Below are positions 16,228 through 24,903 of a stretch of DNA of 64,000 bases, piece by piece. A model generated the notes under the pieces. It saw nothing but the letters and a program-made list of their open reading frames with translations, was not told where the DNA came from and made no database searches. A program made the position numbers and the translations under genes. The stretch covers positions 806,001 to 870,000 of the forward strand of contig NZ_NBYO01000001.1 of assembly GCF_002238045.1 (NCBI RefSeq). Reading direction: 5' to 3'. The stretch comes from Notoacmeibacter marinus (GTDB lineage Bacteria; Pseudomonadota; Alphaproteobacteria; Rhizobiales; Rhizobiaceae). The first letter of the stretch is position 1; every line of letters starts with the position of its first letter.

Positions 16228-19112
16228 CGATTCCCCTTTCGCTCACCGAAGATCACGGCACGAAGCTGGCCAAGGCCGAAGCGATGGTGACGCTTACCGT
16301 CGACGGCGTGGATGTGACCGTCCCTGCCGGCACATCGATCATGCGCGCGGCGTCGGAAGCGGCGATCAATGTGCCGAAGCTTTGCGCGACCGACATGCTG
16401 GACGCGTTCGGTTCGTGTCGGCTCTGCCTCGTCGAGATCGAAGGGCGGCCCGGTACGCCGGCCTCCTGCACCGCACCGGCGGCCGAAGGCATGGTGGTCA
16501 GGACGCAGACCGAGCGGCTGAAAAAGCTCCGACGCGGCGTGATGGAGCTCTACATCTCCGATCACCCGCTGGACTGCCTGACCTGCGCCGCCAATGGCGA
16601 TTGCGAGTTGCAGGACATGGCCGGCGCGGTCGGCCTGCGTGATGTCCGCTACGATACGGTTGCGGAGAAGGAGAACCATTTCTCCGTCCGCAACACCAGC
16701 GGCGAGAACAACCCGTTCTACCTGCCGAAGGATCAGTCGAACCCCTATTTCGATTACGATCCCAGCAAATGCATCGTCTGCTCGCGCTGCGTGCGGGCCT
16801 GCGAAGAGGTGCAGGGCACCTTCGCGCTCACCATCGCCGGGCGCGGCTGGGACAGCCGGGTGTCCGCCGGCGCCGCCTTCGACGATTTCCTGTCGTCCGA
16901 ATGCGTTTCCTGCGGGGCCTGCGTGCAGGCCTGCCCGACCGCCACGCTGGTCGAGAAGAGCGTGGTCGAGACCGGCACGCCGGAGCGCAGCGTCGTGACG
17001 ACCTGCGCCTATTGCGGCGTCGGCTGCTCGTTCGAAGCGCAGATGCGCGGCGACGAGCTGGTGCGCATGGTGCCTTACAAGGACGGCAAGGCCAATCGCG
17101 GCCATTCCTGCGTCAAGGGCCGCTTCGCCTACGGCTATGCCGAGCACAAGGACCGCATCCTGTCGCCGATGATCCGCGAGCGGATCGACGAGCCGTGGCG
17201 CGAGGTCTCGTGGGATGAAGCGCTCGCCTTCGCCGCCGACCGCCTGAAAGCCATTCAGGAAGAGAAGGGGCGGCGCTCCATCGGCGTCATCACGTCGAGC
17301 CGCTGCACCAATGAGGAAACCTATCTGGTGCAGAAACTGGCCCGCGCCGTCTTCCGCAACAACAATACCGATACCTGCGCTCGCGTCTGCCATTCGCCGA
17401 CCGGCTACGGCCTCGGTCAGACCTACGGCACCTCCGCCGGCACGCAGGATTTCGATTCGGTCGAAAACGCCGATGTGGTGCTCGTGATCGGCGCCAATCC
17501 GACAGACGGCCATCCGGTGTTTGCAAGCCGGCTGAAGAAACGGCTGCGCGAGGGCGCCAAACTGATCGTCGTCGATCCGCGTCGCATCGATCTGGTGCGA
17601 ATGCCGCATGTCGAGGCGGCGCATCACCTGCCGCTGCGGCCCGGCACCAATGTCGCGGTCGTCACGGCCATGGCGCATGTGATCGTGACGGAGGGCCTGC
17701 ACGACCAGGCCTATATCACCGAGCGCTGCGATACCGAGGCCTTCGCCGACTATGTCGAGTTCGTCAGCGATCCCCGCCATTCGCCGGAAGCCGTCGAAGA
17801 GCTGACAGGCGTACCGGCCGCCGAGTTGCGCGCCGCCGCGCGGCTCTATGCGACGGGCGGCAATGGCGCGATCTATTACGGGCTCGGCGTGACCGAACAC
17901 AGCCAGGGTTCGACCACCGTCATCGGCATCGCCAATCTCGCCATGCTGACCGGCAATGTCGGCAAGGTCGGCGCCGGGGTGAACCCGCTGCGCGGCCAGA
18001 ACAATGTGCAGGGCTCCTGCGATATGGGTTCGTTCCCGCATGAACTGCCGGGCTACCGGCACGTCAAGAACGCCGATGTGCGGGCTATCTATGAAGAGCA
18101 ATGGGGCGTCGAAATCGATCCCGAGCCAGGTCTGCGCATCCCGAACATGTTCGATGCCGCGCTCGACGGCTCATTTGGCGGCCTCTACTGCCAGGGCGAG
18201 GACATCGTGCAATCCGACCCCGACACCAAGCATGTCGTCGCGGCGCTTTCCGCCATGGAGTGCGTGATCGTCCACGATCTCTTCCTGAACGAGACCTCGA
18301 ACTACGCCCATGTCTTCCTGCCAGGTTCGTCCTTCCTGGAAAAGGACGGCACCTTCACCAATGCGGAGCGGCGCATCAATCGTGTGCGCAAGGTCATGGC
18401 GCCGAAAGCCGATTACGCCGACTGGGAAGTCACGCAGATGCTCGCCAATGCGATGGGAGCCAACTGGACCTATCGCCATCCGAGCGAAATCATGGCGGAA
18501 GTCGCGGCGACCACGCCCTCTTTCGCCGGTGTGACCTACGATCTTCTAGATGAGAAAGGCTCGGTGCAGTGGCCCTGCAACGAAGCGCGCCCGGAAGGCA
18601 CGCCCATGATGCATGTCGATGGATTTGTGCGCGGCAAGGGCCGGTTTATCCGCACCGACTATGTCGCGACGGAAGAGAAATCGGGTCCGCGTTTTCCGCT
18701 ACTGCTTACGACCGGCCGTATTCTCAGCCAGTACAATGTCGGCGCGCAGACACGGCGCACCGCCAACACTGTCTGGCACGACCGGGATGTCCTCGAAATC
18801 CACCCGCACGATGCGGAGAACCGCGGCATCTACGAAGGCGACTGGGTGCGCCTCTCGTCTCGCGCCGGCGAGACGACGTTGCGCGCGACGATCACGGACC
18901 GGGTTTCCCCCGGCGTGGTCTATACCACCTTCCACCACCCCGACACGCAGGCCAATGTGGTGACGACCGATAATTCCGACTGGGCAACCAACTGCCCGGA
19001 ATATAAGGTGACTGCGGTTCAGGTCGCGCCTTCCAACGGCCCGTCCGAATGGCAGGAAGACTATTCGGATCATTCGGAATCGTCGCGGCGCATCATTCAG
19101 GCGGCTGAATAA
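16224..19112 (+). CDS. fdsA: NAD-dependent formate dehydrogenase, catalytic alpha subunit
   Basis: Catalytic subunit of 962 residues holding the Mo-bis-molybdopterin guanine dinucleotide centre and several Fe-S clusters. In order: an N-terminal [2Fe-2S] domain (CATDMLDAFGSCRLC, about residues 53-67), a His-Cys cluster (HPLDCLTCAANGDC), two ferredoxin-type clusters (CIVCSRCVRAC, CVSCGACVQAC), then the molybdopterin domain opening with CAYCGVGC and GHSC. The probable Mo ligand is the second Cys of CARVCHSPTGYG, followed by the catalytic His. This is a cysteine, not selenocysteine, enzyme. The neighbours fdhD and fdsD supply its maturation factors. Confidence 0.97.
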   Translation: MTIPLSLTEDHGTKLAKAEAMVTLTVDGVDVTVPAGTSIMRAASEAAINVPKLCATDMLDAFGSCRLCLVEIEGRPGTPASCTAPAAEGMVVRTQTERLKKLRRGVMELYISDHPLDCLTCAANGDCELQDMAGAVGLRDVRYDTVAEKENHFSVRNTSGENNPFYLPKDQSNPYFDYDPSKCIVCSRCVRACEEVQGTFALTIAGRGWDSRVSAGAAFDDFLSSECVSCGACVQACPTATLVEKSVVETGTPERSVVTTCAYCGVGCSFEAQMRGDELVRMVPYKDGKANRGHSCVKGRFAYGYAEHKDRILSPMIRERIDEPWREVSWDEALAFAADRLKAIQEEKGRRSIGVITSSRCTNEETYLVQKLARAVFRNNNTDTCARVCHSPTGYGLGQTYGTSAGTQDFDSVENADVVLVIGANPTDGHPVFASRLKKRLREGAKLIVVDPRRIDLVRMPHVEAAHHLPLRPGTNVAVVTAMAHVIVTEGLHDQAYITERCDTEAFADYVEFVSDPRHSPEAVEELTGVPAAELRAAARLYATGGNGAIYYGLGVTEHSQGSTTVIGIANLAMLTGNVGKVGAGVNPLRGQNNVQGSCDMGSFPHELPGYRHVKNADVRAIYEEQWGVEIDPEPGLRIPNMFDAALDGSFGGLYCQGEDIVQSDPDTKHVVAALSAMECVIVHDLFLNETSNYAHVFLPGSSFLEKDGTFTNAERRINRVRKVMAPKADYADWEVTQMLANAMGANWTYRHPSEIMAEVAATTPSFAGVTYDLLDEKGSVQWPCNEARPEGTPMMHVDGFVRGKGRFIRTDYVATEEKSGPRFPLLLTTGRILSQYNVGAQTRRTANTVWHDRDVLEIHPHDAENRGIYEGDWVRLSSRAGETTLRATITDRVSPGVVYTTFHHPDTQANVVTTDNSDWATNCPEYKVTAVQVAPSNGPSEWQEDYSDHSESSRRIIQAAE

Positions 19113-19958
19113 GTGACGATGGAAAGCTGGCGCAGCAGGCAGAGCATGGGCTTCGAAGCCGGCAAAGCGGTTGCGCCACGCCGGCACGATCTGCCCGAAG
19201 AGGTGGCGATCGCACTGACCTGCAACGGCACGACGCAGGCCGTGATGATGGGCACGCCCGCCGATCTGAACGATTTCGCCACCGGTTTTCTGCTGACCGA
19301 GGGTCTGGCGCAACCGGACGAGATCGAAGCGATCGAGCCGATCGAAACAGAGCACGGTCTCGACCTTCAGATCCGGCTTGTCGGAGACGCAGAGGCTAGG
19401 CTGGCGAAACGCCGGCGTTCGATGGCCGGTCCGGTCGGTTGCGGTCTTTGCGGCATCGAGAGCCTCGAAGCGGCGATGGCGGCCTCGCCATCGGTCGGCG
19501 CTATCGCAGGACCGGCATTCTCACCTGAAGATGTTTCGCGGGCCATTGCGCTGCTGCCGACCTTCCAGCCGCTCCACGATGCGACGCTGGCGGTCCACGG
19601 CGCAGCCTTCTACACGCCCGAAGGCGGTATTGCCCTCGCACGGGAGGATGTCGGCCGCCATAACGCGCTCGACAAGCTGGTCGGTGCCCTCATCGCCAAC
19701 AATTGCGATCCAGCGTTGGGGGCGATCCTGATCACCTCGCGTGTTTCGATCGACATGGTGCAGAAGGTGCTGCGCGCCGGCGCGCCCATTCTCATCGCCG
19801 TCTCCGCGCCGACGGCTTCGGCACTCGATCTGGCGGAGCGCCATGGCCTGACGGTGGTCGGCCTCGCAAAGGGATCGCGCTTCGAAATCTTCACTCATCC
19901 GGAGCGCATCCGGTCCGATGACGCCACGCAGAAAGCGCCGTCCCATGCAGCCCGATAA
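19113..19958 (+). CDS. fdhD: Formate dehydrogenase accessory sulfurtransferase FdhD
   Basis: FdhD transfers sulfur from a cysteine desulfurase to the Mo-bisPGD cofactor and is needed for active formate dehydrogenase. The 281-residue product has the conserved CGLCGIESLEAA with the paired cysteines near residue 110, an LTEGLAQPDEI segment, and the ARREDVGRHNALDK-like region (here LAREDVGRHNALDKL). The GTG start at 19113 directly abuts the fdsA stop. A second in-frame start (ATG at 19119) is possible. It overlaps fdsD by 14 bp, keeping the five genes in one operon. Confidence 0.95.
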   Translation: MTMESWRSRQSMGFEAGKAVAPRRHDLPEEVAIALTCNGTTQAVMMGTPADLNDFATGFLLTEGLAQPDEIEAIEPIETEHGLDLQIRLVGDAEARLAKRRRSMAGPVGCGLCGIESLEAAMAASPSVGAIAGPAFSPEDVSRAIALLPTFQPLHDATLAVHGAAFYTPEGGIALAREDVGRHNALDKLVGALIANNCDPALGAILITSRVSIDMVQKVLRAGAPILIAVSAPTASALDLAERHGLTVVGLAKGSRFEIFTHPERIRSDDATQKAPSHAAR

Positions 19959-20235
19959 GCTTGTCCGCATGGCCAATCAGATCAGCCTGTTCATGGAAAG
20001 CAAGCCGAAAGACGAGGCGCTGGCGGGACTTGCGGCGCATATCAACGATTTCTGGGATCCGCGCATGCGGCGGCAGTTTGTCGATGCAATGGCGGCCGAT
20101 CCCGATCTGCCGGCCCGCGAACTCGTGCGCCAGGCGACGCCTCTGATCCGAATGGCCGGAGAGGACGGGCAAAAGCCGTCCGCTCCTGCTTCGCCACCCG
20201 GTTCCGAACCGATCAATCCGGCCCATCGCGGCTGA
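19945..20235 (+). CDS. fdsD: Formate dehydrogenase delta subunit
   Basis: Small 96-residue partner or assembly factor of the FdsABG complex. The family pattern DKLVRMANQISLFMES followed by HINDFWDPRMRRQFVDAM is clear and diagnostic. The ATG at 19945 lies inside the end of fdhD; a longer frame back to 19918 is unlikely because it adds only a basic, non-conserved stretch. The tail (residues 72-96) is Pro/Ser-rich and probably disordered. FdsD proteins in Rhodobacter capsulatus are needed for full enzyme assembly with FdsC/FdhD-type factors. Confidence 0.92.
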   Translation: MQPDKLVRMANQISLFMESKPKDEALAGLAAHINDFWDPRMRRQFVDAMAADPDLPARELVRQATPLIRMAGEDGQKPSAPASPPGSEPINPAHRG

Positions 20236-20274
20236 ACCCGTGGCCGGCCCGGAACAAATATTAGGCTCCGCTAT

Positions 20275-20288
20275 TTGATTTCGATCAA
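20275..20288 (+). promoter_or_regulatory. FNR-type box upstream of cytochrome c
   Basis: TTGATTTCGATCAA is a perfect match to the FNR/FnrL consensus TTGAT-N4-ATCAA. It lies 90 bp before the cytochrome c start, between it and fdsD. It suggests induction under low oxygen by an FNR/FixK/NarR-type regulator. Confidence 0.8.
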
Positions 20289-20377
20289 GGCATGGAGACT
20301 GGCCTAAAGGCCACTAGTTATCGTCGGGACATCATCTACTATCAAAACAAGAACGACATTTCTTGAGGGAACCCATC

Positions 20378-20788
20378 ATGATCAAACTTCTCACGGCGAT
20401 TGCGCTATCTACAGGCGCGCTGGTCGCGACCGCACAGGCGCAGGATCTGACGGGAGACGCCGCAGCGGGCGAAAAAGTGTTCAACCGCTGCAAGGCTTGC
20501 CATGCCGTCGGCGAAGGCGCCAAGAACAAGGTCGGACCGGAACTGAACGACATTTTCGGCCGGGTGCCCGGCGAGATCGAAGGTTTCAAATATTCCGACG
20601 CCATGACCGAGTATGGCAAGGAGCATGTCTGGGATGTCGAAACCCTGACCGCCTATCTGGCCGCGCCGCGCAAGGTCGTGAAAGGCACCAAGATGGCCTT
20701 TGCCGGCCTCAAGAAGGAAGAGCAGATCGACGACGTGCTTGCCTATCTGGCCACTTTCGATCCGGATGGCGCCAAGGTCGGGGAATAA
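20378..20788 (+). CDS. Periplasmic class I cytochrome c (c2/c550 type)
   Basis: A 136-residue soluble monohaem cytochrome. A Sec signal peptide (MIKLLTAIALSTGALVATAQAQ) is followed by the haem site CKACH at about residues 39-43, the GPELNDIFGR segment and the axial-Met region KMAFAGLKKEEQ. It resembles the mitochondrial-like c2/c550 electron carriers that feed terminal oxidases or nitrite reductases. GAGGGA lies 7 bases before the ATG. A perfect FNR box upstream points to micro-oxic or nitrate-respiring growth. It stands alone between an own promoter region and a terminator. Confidence 0.92.
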   Translation: MIKLLTAIALSTGALVATAQAQDLTGDAAAGEKVFNRCKACHAVGEGAKNKVGPELNDIFGRVPGEIEGFKYSDAMTEYGKEHVWDVETLTAYLAAPRKVVKGTKMAFAGLKKEEQIDDVLAYLATFDPDGAKVGE

Positions 20789-20811
20789 GTCCTCCAGCAA
20801 TCTGAACGAAC

Positions 20812-20857
20812 AAAGCCGCGCCGTCCCAGCTTAATCAGTTGGTGACGGCGCAGCTTT
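20812..20857 (+). terminator. Terminator after cytochrome c
   Basis: Long inverted repeat AAAGC-CGCGCCGTC / GACGGCGC-AGCTTT around an apical stem-loop (CAGCTTAATCAGTTGG), ending in CTTTATG. It follows the stop codon by about 25 bases. Confidence 0.75.
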
Positions 20858-20899
20858 ATGATCCGGCCCGTGTGGTAAAAGAGCATGCGGAGCCGAGAC

Positions 20900-21901
20900 A
20901 TGGGCAGACACGTTCTGGTAACCGGCGGCGCCGGCTATATCGGTAGCCATGCCGCGAATGCCCTCATCGATCGTGGCGATGACGTCACTGTGATCGACCG
21001 GCTTTCGACCGGGTTCGACTGGCTGGTGCCGCCCGCCGCCGATCTGGTCGTCGCCGATATTGGCGACACGGGCACGCTGGCCAACCTGCTTTCCGATGGA
21101 CGGTTCGATGCGATCCTGCATTTCGCTGGCTCCATCGTGGTGCCGGAATCCGTCGCCGATCCCCTCACCTATTACGAGAACAACACCGTCAAATCGCGTG
21201 GGCTGATCGAATGCGCGGTGCGAGCCGGCGTACCGCATTTCATCTTCTCATCGACTGCGGCGGTCTATGGATCGGTCGGCGCCGACCCCGTTACCGAGGA
21301 TGCGCCGCTGCGGCCCGAATCGCCCTACGGTTTCAGCAAGCTGATGACGGAGATAATGCTGGCCGACGCAGCGGCAGCGCATTCGATCCGCTACGGCGTC
21401 CTGCGCTATTTCAACGTTGCCGGCGCCGATCCGAAGGGCCGAACCGGTCAGTCCACCAAGGGCGCGACACATCTGATCAAGGTCGCGGCAGAGGCCGCCA
21501 GCGGAAAACGCGACGGTATCGAGATTTTCGGCGAGGATTATCCCACGCCGGACGGCACCTGCGTTCGCGATTATATCCACGTCACCGATCTGGTTGCGGC
21601 CCATATCCTGGCTCTCGACCGGCTGCGGGAGGGGGGCGACAGCCTGACCGCCAATCTCGGCTACGGGCACGGTTTTTCCGTACGTCAGGTGCTCGATACG
21701 GTCGACAGCGTGGCAGGCGGGCCGATCCGCCGGACGATGGGGCCACGTCGGCCGGGCGATGCGGCAAGCATCGTCGCCGATCCGTCGAAAGCCCGGAGCG
21801 AACTGAACTGGCAGCCAAAACATGACGACCTGACCGGTATCGTCGAAGATGCGCTGCGCTGGGAGCGCCATCTGCAGACCCGCAATGATAGTGCCGGCTG
21901 A
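20900..21901 (+). CDS. galE: UDP-glucose 4-epimerase
   Basis: Short-chain dehydrogenase-fold epimerase of 333 residues interconverting UDP-glucose and UDP-galactose, supplying surface polysaccharide precursors. Seen: the NAD+ motif VTGGAGYIGSHAANAL at about residues 7-22, the catalytic Ser in FSSTAAVYG, YGFSK with the Tyr-x3-Lys pair, and LRYFNVAGADP. GGAG lies 7 bases upstream of the ATG at 20900; a longer frame from 20885 is less likely. It stands alone and ends 29 bp before the convergent ornithine cyclodeaminase gene. Confidence 0.93.
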   Translation: MGRHVLVTGGAGYIGSHAANALIDRGDDVTVIDRLSTGFDWLVPPAADLVVADIGDTGTLANLLSDGRFDAILHFAGSIVVPESVADPLTYYENNTVKSRGLIECAVRAGVPHFIFSSTAAVYGSVGADPVTEDAPLRPESPYGFSKLMTEIMLADAAAAHSIRYGVLRYFNVAGADPKGRTGQSTKGATHLIKVAAEAASGKRDGIEIFGEDYPTPDGTCVRDYIHVTDLVAAHILALDRLREGGDSLTANLGYGHGFSVRQVLDTVDSVAGGPIRRTMGPRRPGDAASIVADPSKARSELNWQPKHDDLTGIVEDALRWERHLQTRNDSAG

Positions 21902-21930
21902 ACGCTTCACGCCCGCCGGCACGTCTTGCT

Positions 21931-22992
21931 TCAGGCCGCCTCGGCTCCAGCCCGCTGCAACATTCCGAAGAGATCGCGCGGATCGTCCGGATCGGCCAGA
22001 AGATCGAGCTGGACGCAATAATCGGTGCCGGCGGTCTTTTCGAGTACGAAACGCAGGGCGCTGAAATCCTCGATGGCAAAGCCGACACTGTCGAACAGGG
22101 TGATCTGCGCGTCGCCCTTCCGGCCGTCCGCTTCACCCCGCATGACCTGCCAAAGCTCGGTGACGGGATGGTCCTCATCCAGCTGCTGGATCTCCCCCTC
22201 AATGCGGGTCTGCGGTGGAAACTCGACGAAGATGTCCGAGCGCAAGAGGATGTCGCGCTGCAATTCGGTCTTGCCGGGACAGTCGCCGCCAATCGCGTTG
22301 ATGTGAATCCCGGCGCCCACCATGTTGTCGGTCAGGATCGTCGCATATTGCTTGTCGGCGGTGCAGGTCGTGATGATCTGCGCACCCTCGACGGCCGCTT
22401 GCGATGTCCGGCAGGCCGTAACGTCGAACCCGACGGCGCGAAGATTGGCTTCCGCCTTCTTGGTCGCGGCCGGATCGACATCGTAGAGCCGTACCGTTTC
22501 GATGCCGCATAGCGCACGAAACGCAAGGGCCTGGAATTCGCATTGCGCGCCATTGCCGATCAACGCCATGGTCGTGGCGTTCTTCGGCGCGAGATACCGG
22601 CCGACCAGAGCCGACGTCGCGGCGGTGCGCAGCGCCGTCAAAACCGTCATTTCTGTGAAGAGCAGCGGATAGCCCGTCGCGACCGAGGAAAAGACGCCGA
22701 AGGCGGTGACGGTCTGGTAGCCCTCGCGCGTGTTCTTAGGATGGCCGTTGACGTATTTGAAACCGTAATGGGCGGTATCGGCCACGGGCATCAGCTCGAT
22801 GACGCCCTCGCGCGAATGGCTGGCGACCCGCGCGATCTTGTCGAATTCCGGCCAGCGCTTGAAGTCGGCCTCGATATAGTCGGCCAGCTCTCGCATGAAG
22901 GCCTCCGCGCCGACATCGTTGACGAGCCGCATCATGTTCTCGACACTGACAAAGGGGACATGCGCCAGTTCGGACGGTTCCAGAATGCTCAT
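21931..22992 (-). CDS. ocd: Ornithine cyclodeaminase
   Basis: Mu-crystallin-family NAD-dependent enzyme of 353 residues converting ornithine to proline with release of ammonia. Seen: KYVNGHPKNTREGYQTVTAFGV (substrate region), TEMTVLTALRTAATSALVGRYLA, and the Rossmann motif ALIGNGAQCEFQALAF. The start codon overlaps the arginase stop (ATGA), so the pair makes a two-step arginine-to-ornithine-to-proline route. The divergent Lrp gene probably controls it. The full-length match to the Agrobacterium-type Ocd proteins (about 350 residues) makes the call strong. Confidence 0.94.
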   Translation of the reverse strand: MSILEPSELAHVPFVSVENMMRLVNDVGAEAFMRELADYIEADFKRWPEFDKIARVASHSREGVIELMPVADTAHYGFKYVNGHPKNTREGYQTVTAFGVFSSVATGYPLLFTEMTVLTALRTAATSALVGRYLAPKNATTMALIGNGAQCEFQALAFRALCGIETVRLYDVDPAATKKAEANLRAVGFDVTACRTSQAAVEGAQIITTCTADKQYATILTDNMVGAGIHINAIGGDCPGKTELQRDILLRSDIFVEFPPQTRIEGEIQQLDEDHPVTELWQVMRGEADGRKGDAQITLFDSVGFAIEDFSALRFVLEKTAGTDYCVQLDLLADPDDPRDLFGMLQRAGAEAA

Positions 22993-23918
22993 CGCATGCT
23001 CCTCGTCGGGCGGTCGAAGATATGGCGGCCGAACAGGCTGGCCGCGAGGTCGGTCATGAGTTCGGCGGTGCGTCCGCGCTCATCCAAGAAGGGATTGAGT
23101 TCGACCAGATCCAGCGAACGGACAAGACCGCTATCGTGGAGAGTCTCCATGATCAGATGCGCTTCGCGGAACGTCGCCCCGCCCGGAACCGTCGTGCCGA
23201 CCGCCGGCGCGATCGCGGGATCAAGGAAATCGACATCCAGGCTGACATGAAGGACGCCATTCGCGGCGACCACGCGGTCCAGAAAGGCGCGGAGCGGGGT
23301 CAGAACGCCCATCTCGTCAATGGCGCGCATGTCATAGGCTTCAAAACCATCGGAGGTGATGCGCCGACGCTCGGCATCATCGACCGAGCGCAGTCCCATA
23401 AAGCAAACCTGTTCCGGGGGAACCGGCACGGCGAGCGGCGGATAGGCCTCGCAATCGGGCCGGCCCGTGAAATAGGCGACCGAGGTGCCGTGCAGATGGC
23501 CGCTCTCGGTGCTCTGCAAGGTGTGCAGGTCGGGATGCGCATCGAGCCAGAGGACGAAGAGCGGCCGGTCGCCCTGCGCCGCATGGCGCGCCAGACCGGC
23601 AACCGATCCCGCCGACATGGAGTGATCGCCGCCCAGAAAGATCGGAAAGTTGAAACGTTCGGCGGCGTCGAACGCCGCCTTTTCGACCGTCTCGATCCAG
23701 GCGCTGGTCTCCGCCAGGCGTTTGATCGCGCCGTTCGAATGGTCCTTCGGCTGCGGATCGCCGATGGAAAGGTCCCCAAGATCGGTAACTGTCCATCCAA
23801 GTCCTGTCAGCGCAGCAGCGAGGCCGGCCGTTCGCAGACTTGCCGGACCCATCAGACATCCCGGTTGCGATGCGCCGGCCTGCACCGGCGCGCCAATCAA
23901 AGCGCATGTTCGTTCCAT
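22989..23918 (-). CDS. rocF: Arginase
   Basis: Binuclear manganese hydrolase of 309 residues splitting arginine to ornithine and urea. All metal-site motifs are visible: FLGGDHS, LWLDAHPDLHT and VSLDVDFLDP, with the C-terminal Glu in LVELNPFLDE. The product is used by the overlapping ornithine cyclodeaminase gene. It is transcribed away from an Lrp/AsnC gene 126 bp upstream, with a palindrome between them. Agmatinase is an alternative for the superfamily, but length, neighbours and the NPFLDE block favour arginase. Confidence 0.94.
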   Translation of the reverse strand: MERTCALIGAPVQAGASQPGCLMGPASLRTAGLAAALTGLGWTVTDLGDLSIGDPQPKDHSNGAIKRLAETSAWIETVEKAAFDAAERFNFPIFLGGDHSMSAGSVAGLARHAAQGDRPLFVLWLDAHPDLHTLQSTESGHLHGTSVAYFTGRPDCEAYPPLAVPVPPEQVCFMGLRSVDDAERRRITSDGFEAYDMRAIDEMGVLTPLRAFLDRVVAANGVLHVSLDVDFLDPAIAPAVGTTVPGGATFREAHLIMETLHDSGLVRSLDLVELNPFLDERGRTAELMTDLAASLFGRHIFDRPTRSMR

Positions 23919-23967
23919 CTCGACCTCTCACGAAGGAAAGCGGCCATCATGCCGGGTTTCGTCGATA

Positions 23968-23992
23968 TTTTGCTATATTAATTTGCTCAAAA
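23968..23992. promoter_or_regulatory. Candidate Lrp operator between arginase and lrp
   Basis: TTTTG (23968-23972) and CAAAA (23988-23992) form an inverted repeat around a 15-bp AT-rich core, in the middle of the 126-bp divergent intergenic region. AT-rich interrupted palindromes of this kind are typical of Lrp/AsnC sites. Assignment is by position. Confidence 0.5.
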
Positions 23993-24044
23993 CACCGGCT
24001 TGTTTTATCGTTTCGTCGGCGGTTTCGAACAGAATGGTTAGATC

Positions 24045-24473
24045 ATGCGCGAGTTGAACGATGTCGACCGCAACCTGCTTTCAGCGCTCAGAAGCAATAG
24101 CAGGGCGTCGATCACCGAGTTGTCCCATACGATCGGCGTGTCGCGCGCTACCGTGAAGTCACGGTTGGAAGCGCTCGTGAACGAGGGGCGTATCCGCCGC
24201 TTCACCATCGAGACCGATGTCGATGTGGAGGGCGAAGTGAAGGCGATCACCATGATCGAACTTCAAGGCGAAATGTCGCGCGCGGTGATCCGTACGCTGC
24301 GCCGCATCCCTGAAATCTCGGTGATCCATTCCACGAACGGGCTGTGGGATCTGGTGGTGGAAATCAAGACGGACAGTTTGGTACGCTTCGACGGGGTGTT
24401 ACGGGAAATACGGGAAATACCCGGCGTCACCAACAGCCAGACCAGCCTGCTTCTAGCGCCGGTCGTGGGTTAG
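24045..24473 (+). CDS. Lrp/AsnC-family transcriptional regulator
   Basis: A 142-residue regulator with an N-terminal helix-turn-helix (LNDVDRNLLSALRSNSRASITELSHTIGVSRATVKSRL would span about residues 4-41) and a C-terminal RAM ligand-binding domain. It is divergent from the arginase-ocd pair and is probably their arginine- or ornithine-responsive regulator, as ArgR/PutR-type Lrp proteins are in other Rhizobiales. The start is the ATG at 24045. Confidence 0.9.
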   Translation: MRELNDVDRNLLSALRSNSRASITELSHTIGVSRATVKSRLEALVNEGRIRRFTIETDVDVEGEVKAITMIELQGEMSRAVIRTLRRIPEISVIHSTNGLWDLVVEIKTDSLVRFDGVLREIREIPGVTNSQTSLLLAPVVG

Positions 24474-24510
24474 GAACACTCATCTCATGCCCCATGAAAG
24501 GACGAATCGC

Positions 24511-24903
24511 ATGGACCGGTTCACTGGTGGCTGCCTCTGCGGCGATGTGCGGATAGCAGCGACGGGGCAGCCCGATCGCGTTGGAATCTGCCATTGTCTG
24601 GATTGCCGTAAACATCACGGCGCGCTCTTCTATGCCGCCGCCATCTTCCCGGAAGACGCCGTGACAGTGGAAGGCGAGGTCCGCGACTATGAGGGACGAT
24701 TCTTCTGCCCGCGCTGCGGCTCGTCCGTCTTTGCACGCAGCGGCGATGAGGTCGAACTCCATCTCGGTTCGCTCGATGCGCCCGATCAATTTACACCCAG
24801 TTATGAAAGCTGGACCGTCCGGCGCGAAGGCTGGCTGCCGCCTTTTCCCGTCAACCACCGCTATGAGCGCGACCGCGATGAAAGCGGAGCAAAAGAGGGC
24901 TAG
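24511..24903 (+). CDS. GFA-family (glutathione-dependent formaldehyde-activating-like) zinc protein
   Basis: A 130-residue CENP-V/GFA domain protein. The zinc-binding cysteines are visible as GGCLCGDV near residue 7, CHCLDCRK near 30 and FCPRCGSS near 71. Family proteins bind zinc; the original formaldehyde-glutathione role holds for only some and cannot be claimed here. The ATG at 24511 is chosen because AAGGA lies about 9 bases before it; an ATG at 24487 lacks such a site. It follows the Lrp gene by 37 bp and could share its transcript, and it ends tail-to-tail with the nar operon's last gene. Confidence 0.82.
   Translation: MDRFTGGCLCGDVRIAATGQPDRVGICHCLDCRKHHGALFYAAAIFPEDAVTVEGEVRDYEGRFFCPRCGSSVFARSGDEVELHLGSLDAPDQFTPSYESWTVRREGWLPPFPVNHRYERDRDESGAKEG

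Noticed and set aside
16152-18101. A 649-codon minus-strand frame opposite fdsA
   Set aside because: Antisense shadow of the catalytic formate dehydrogenase gene with no recognisable domain.
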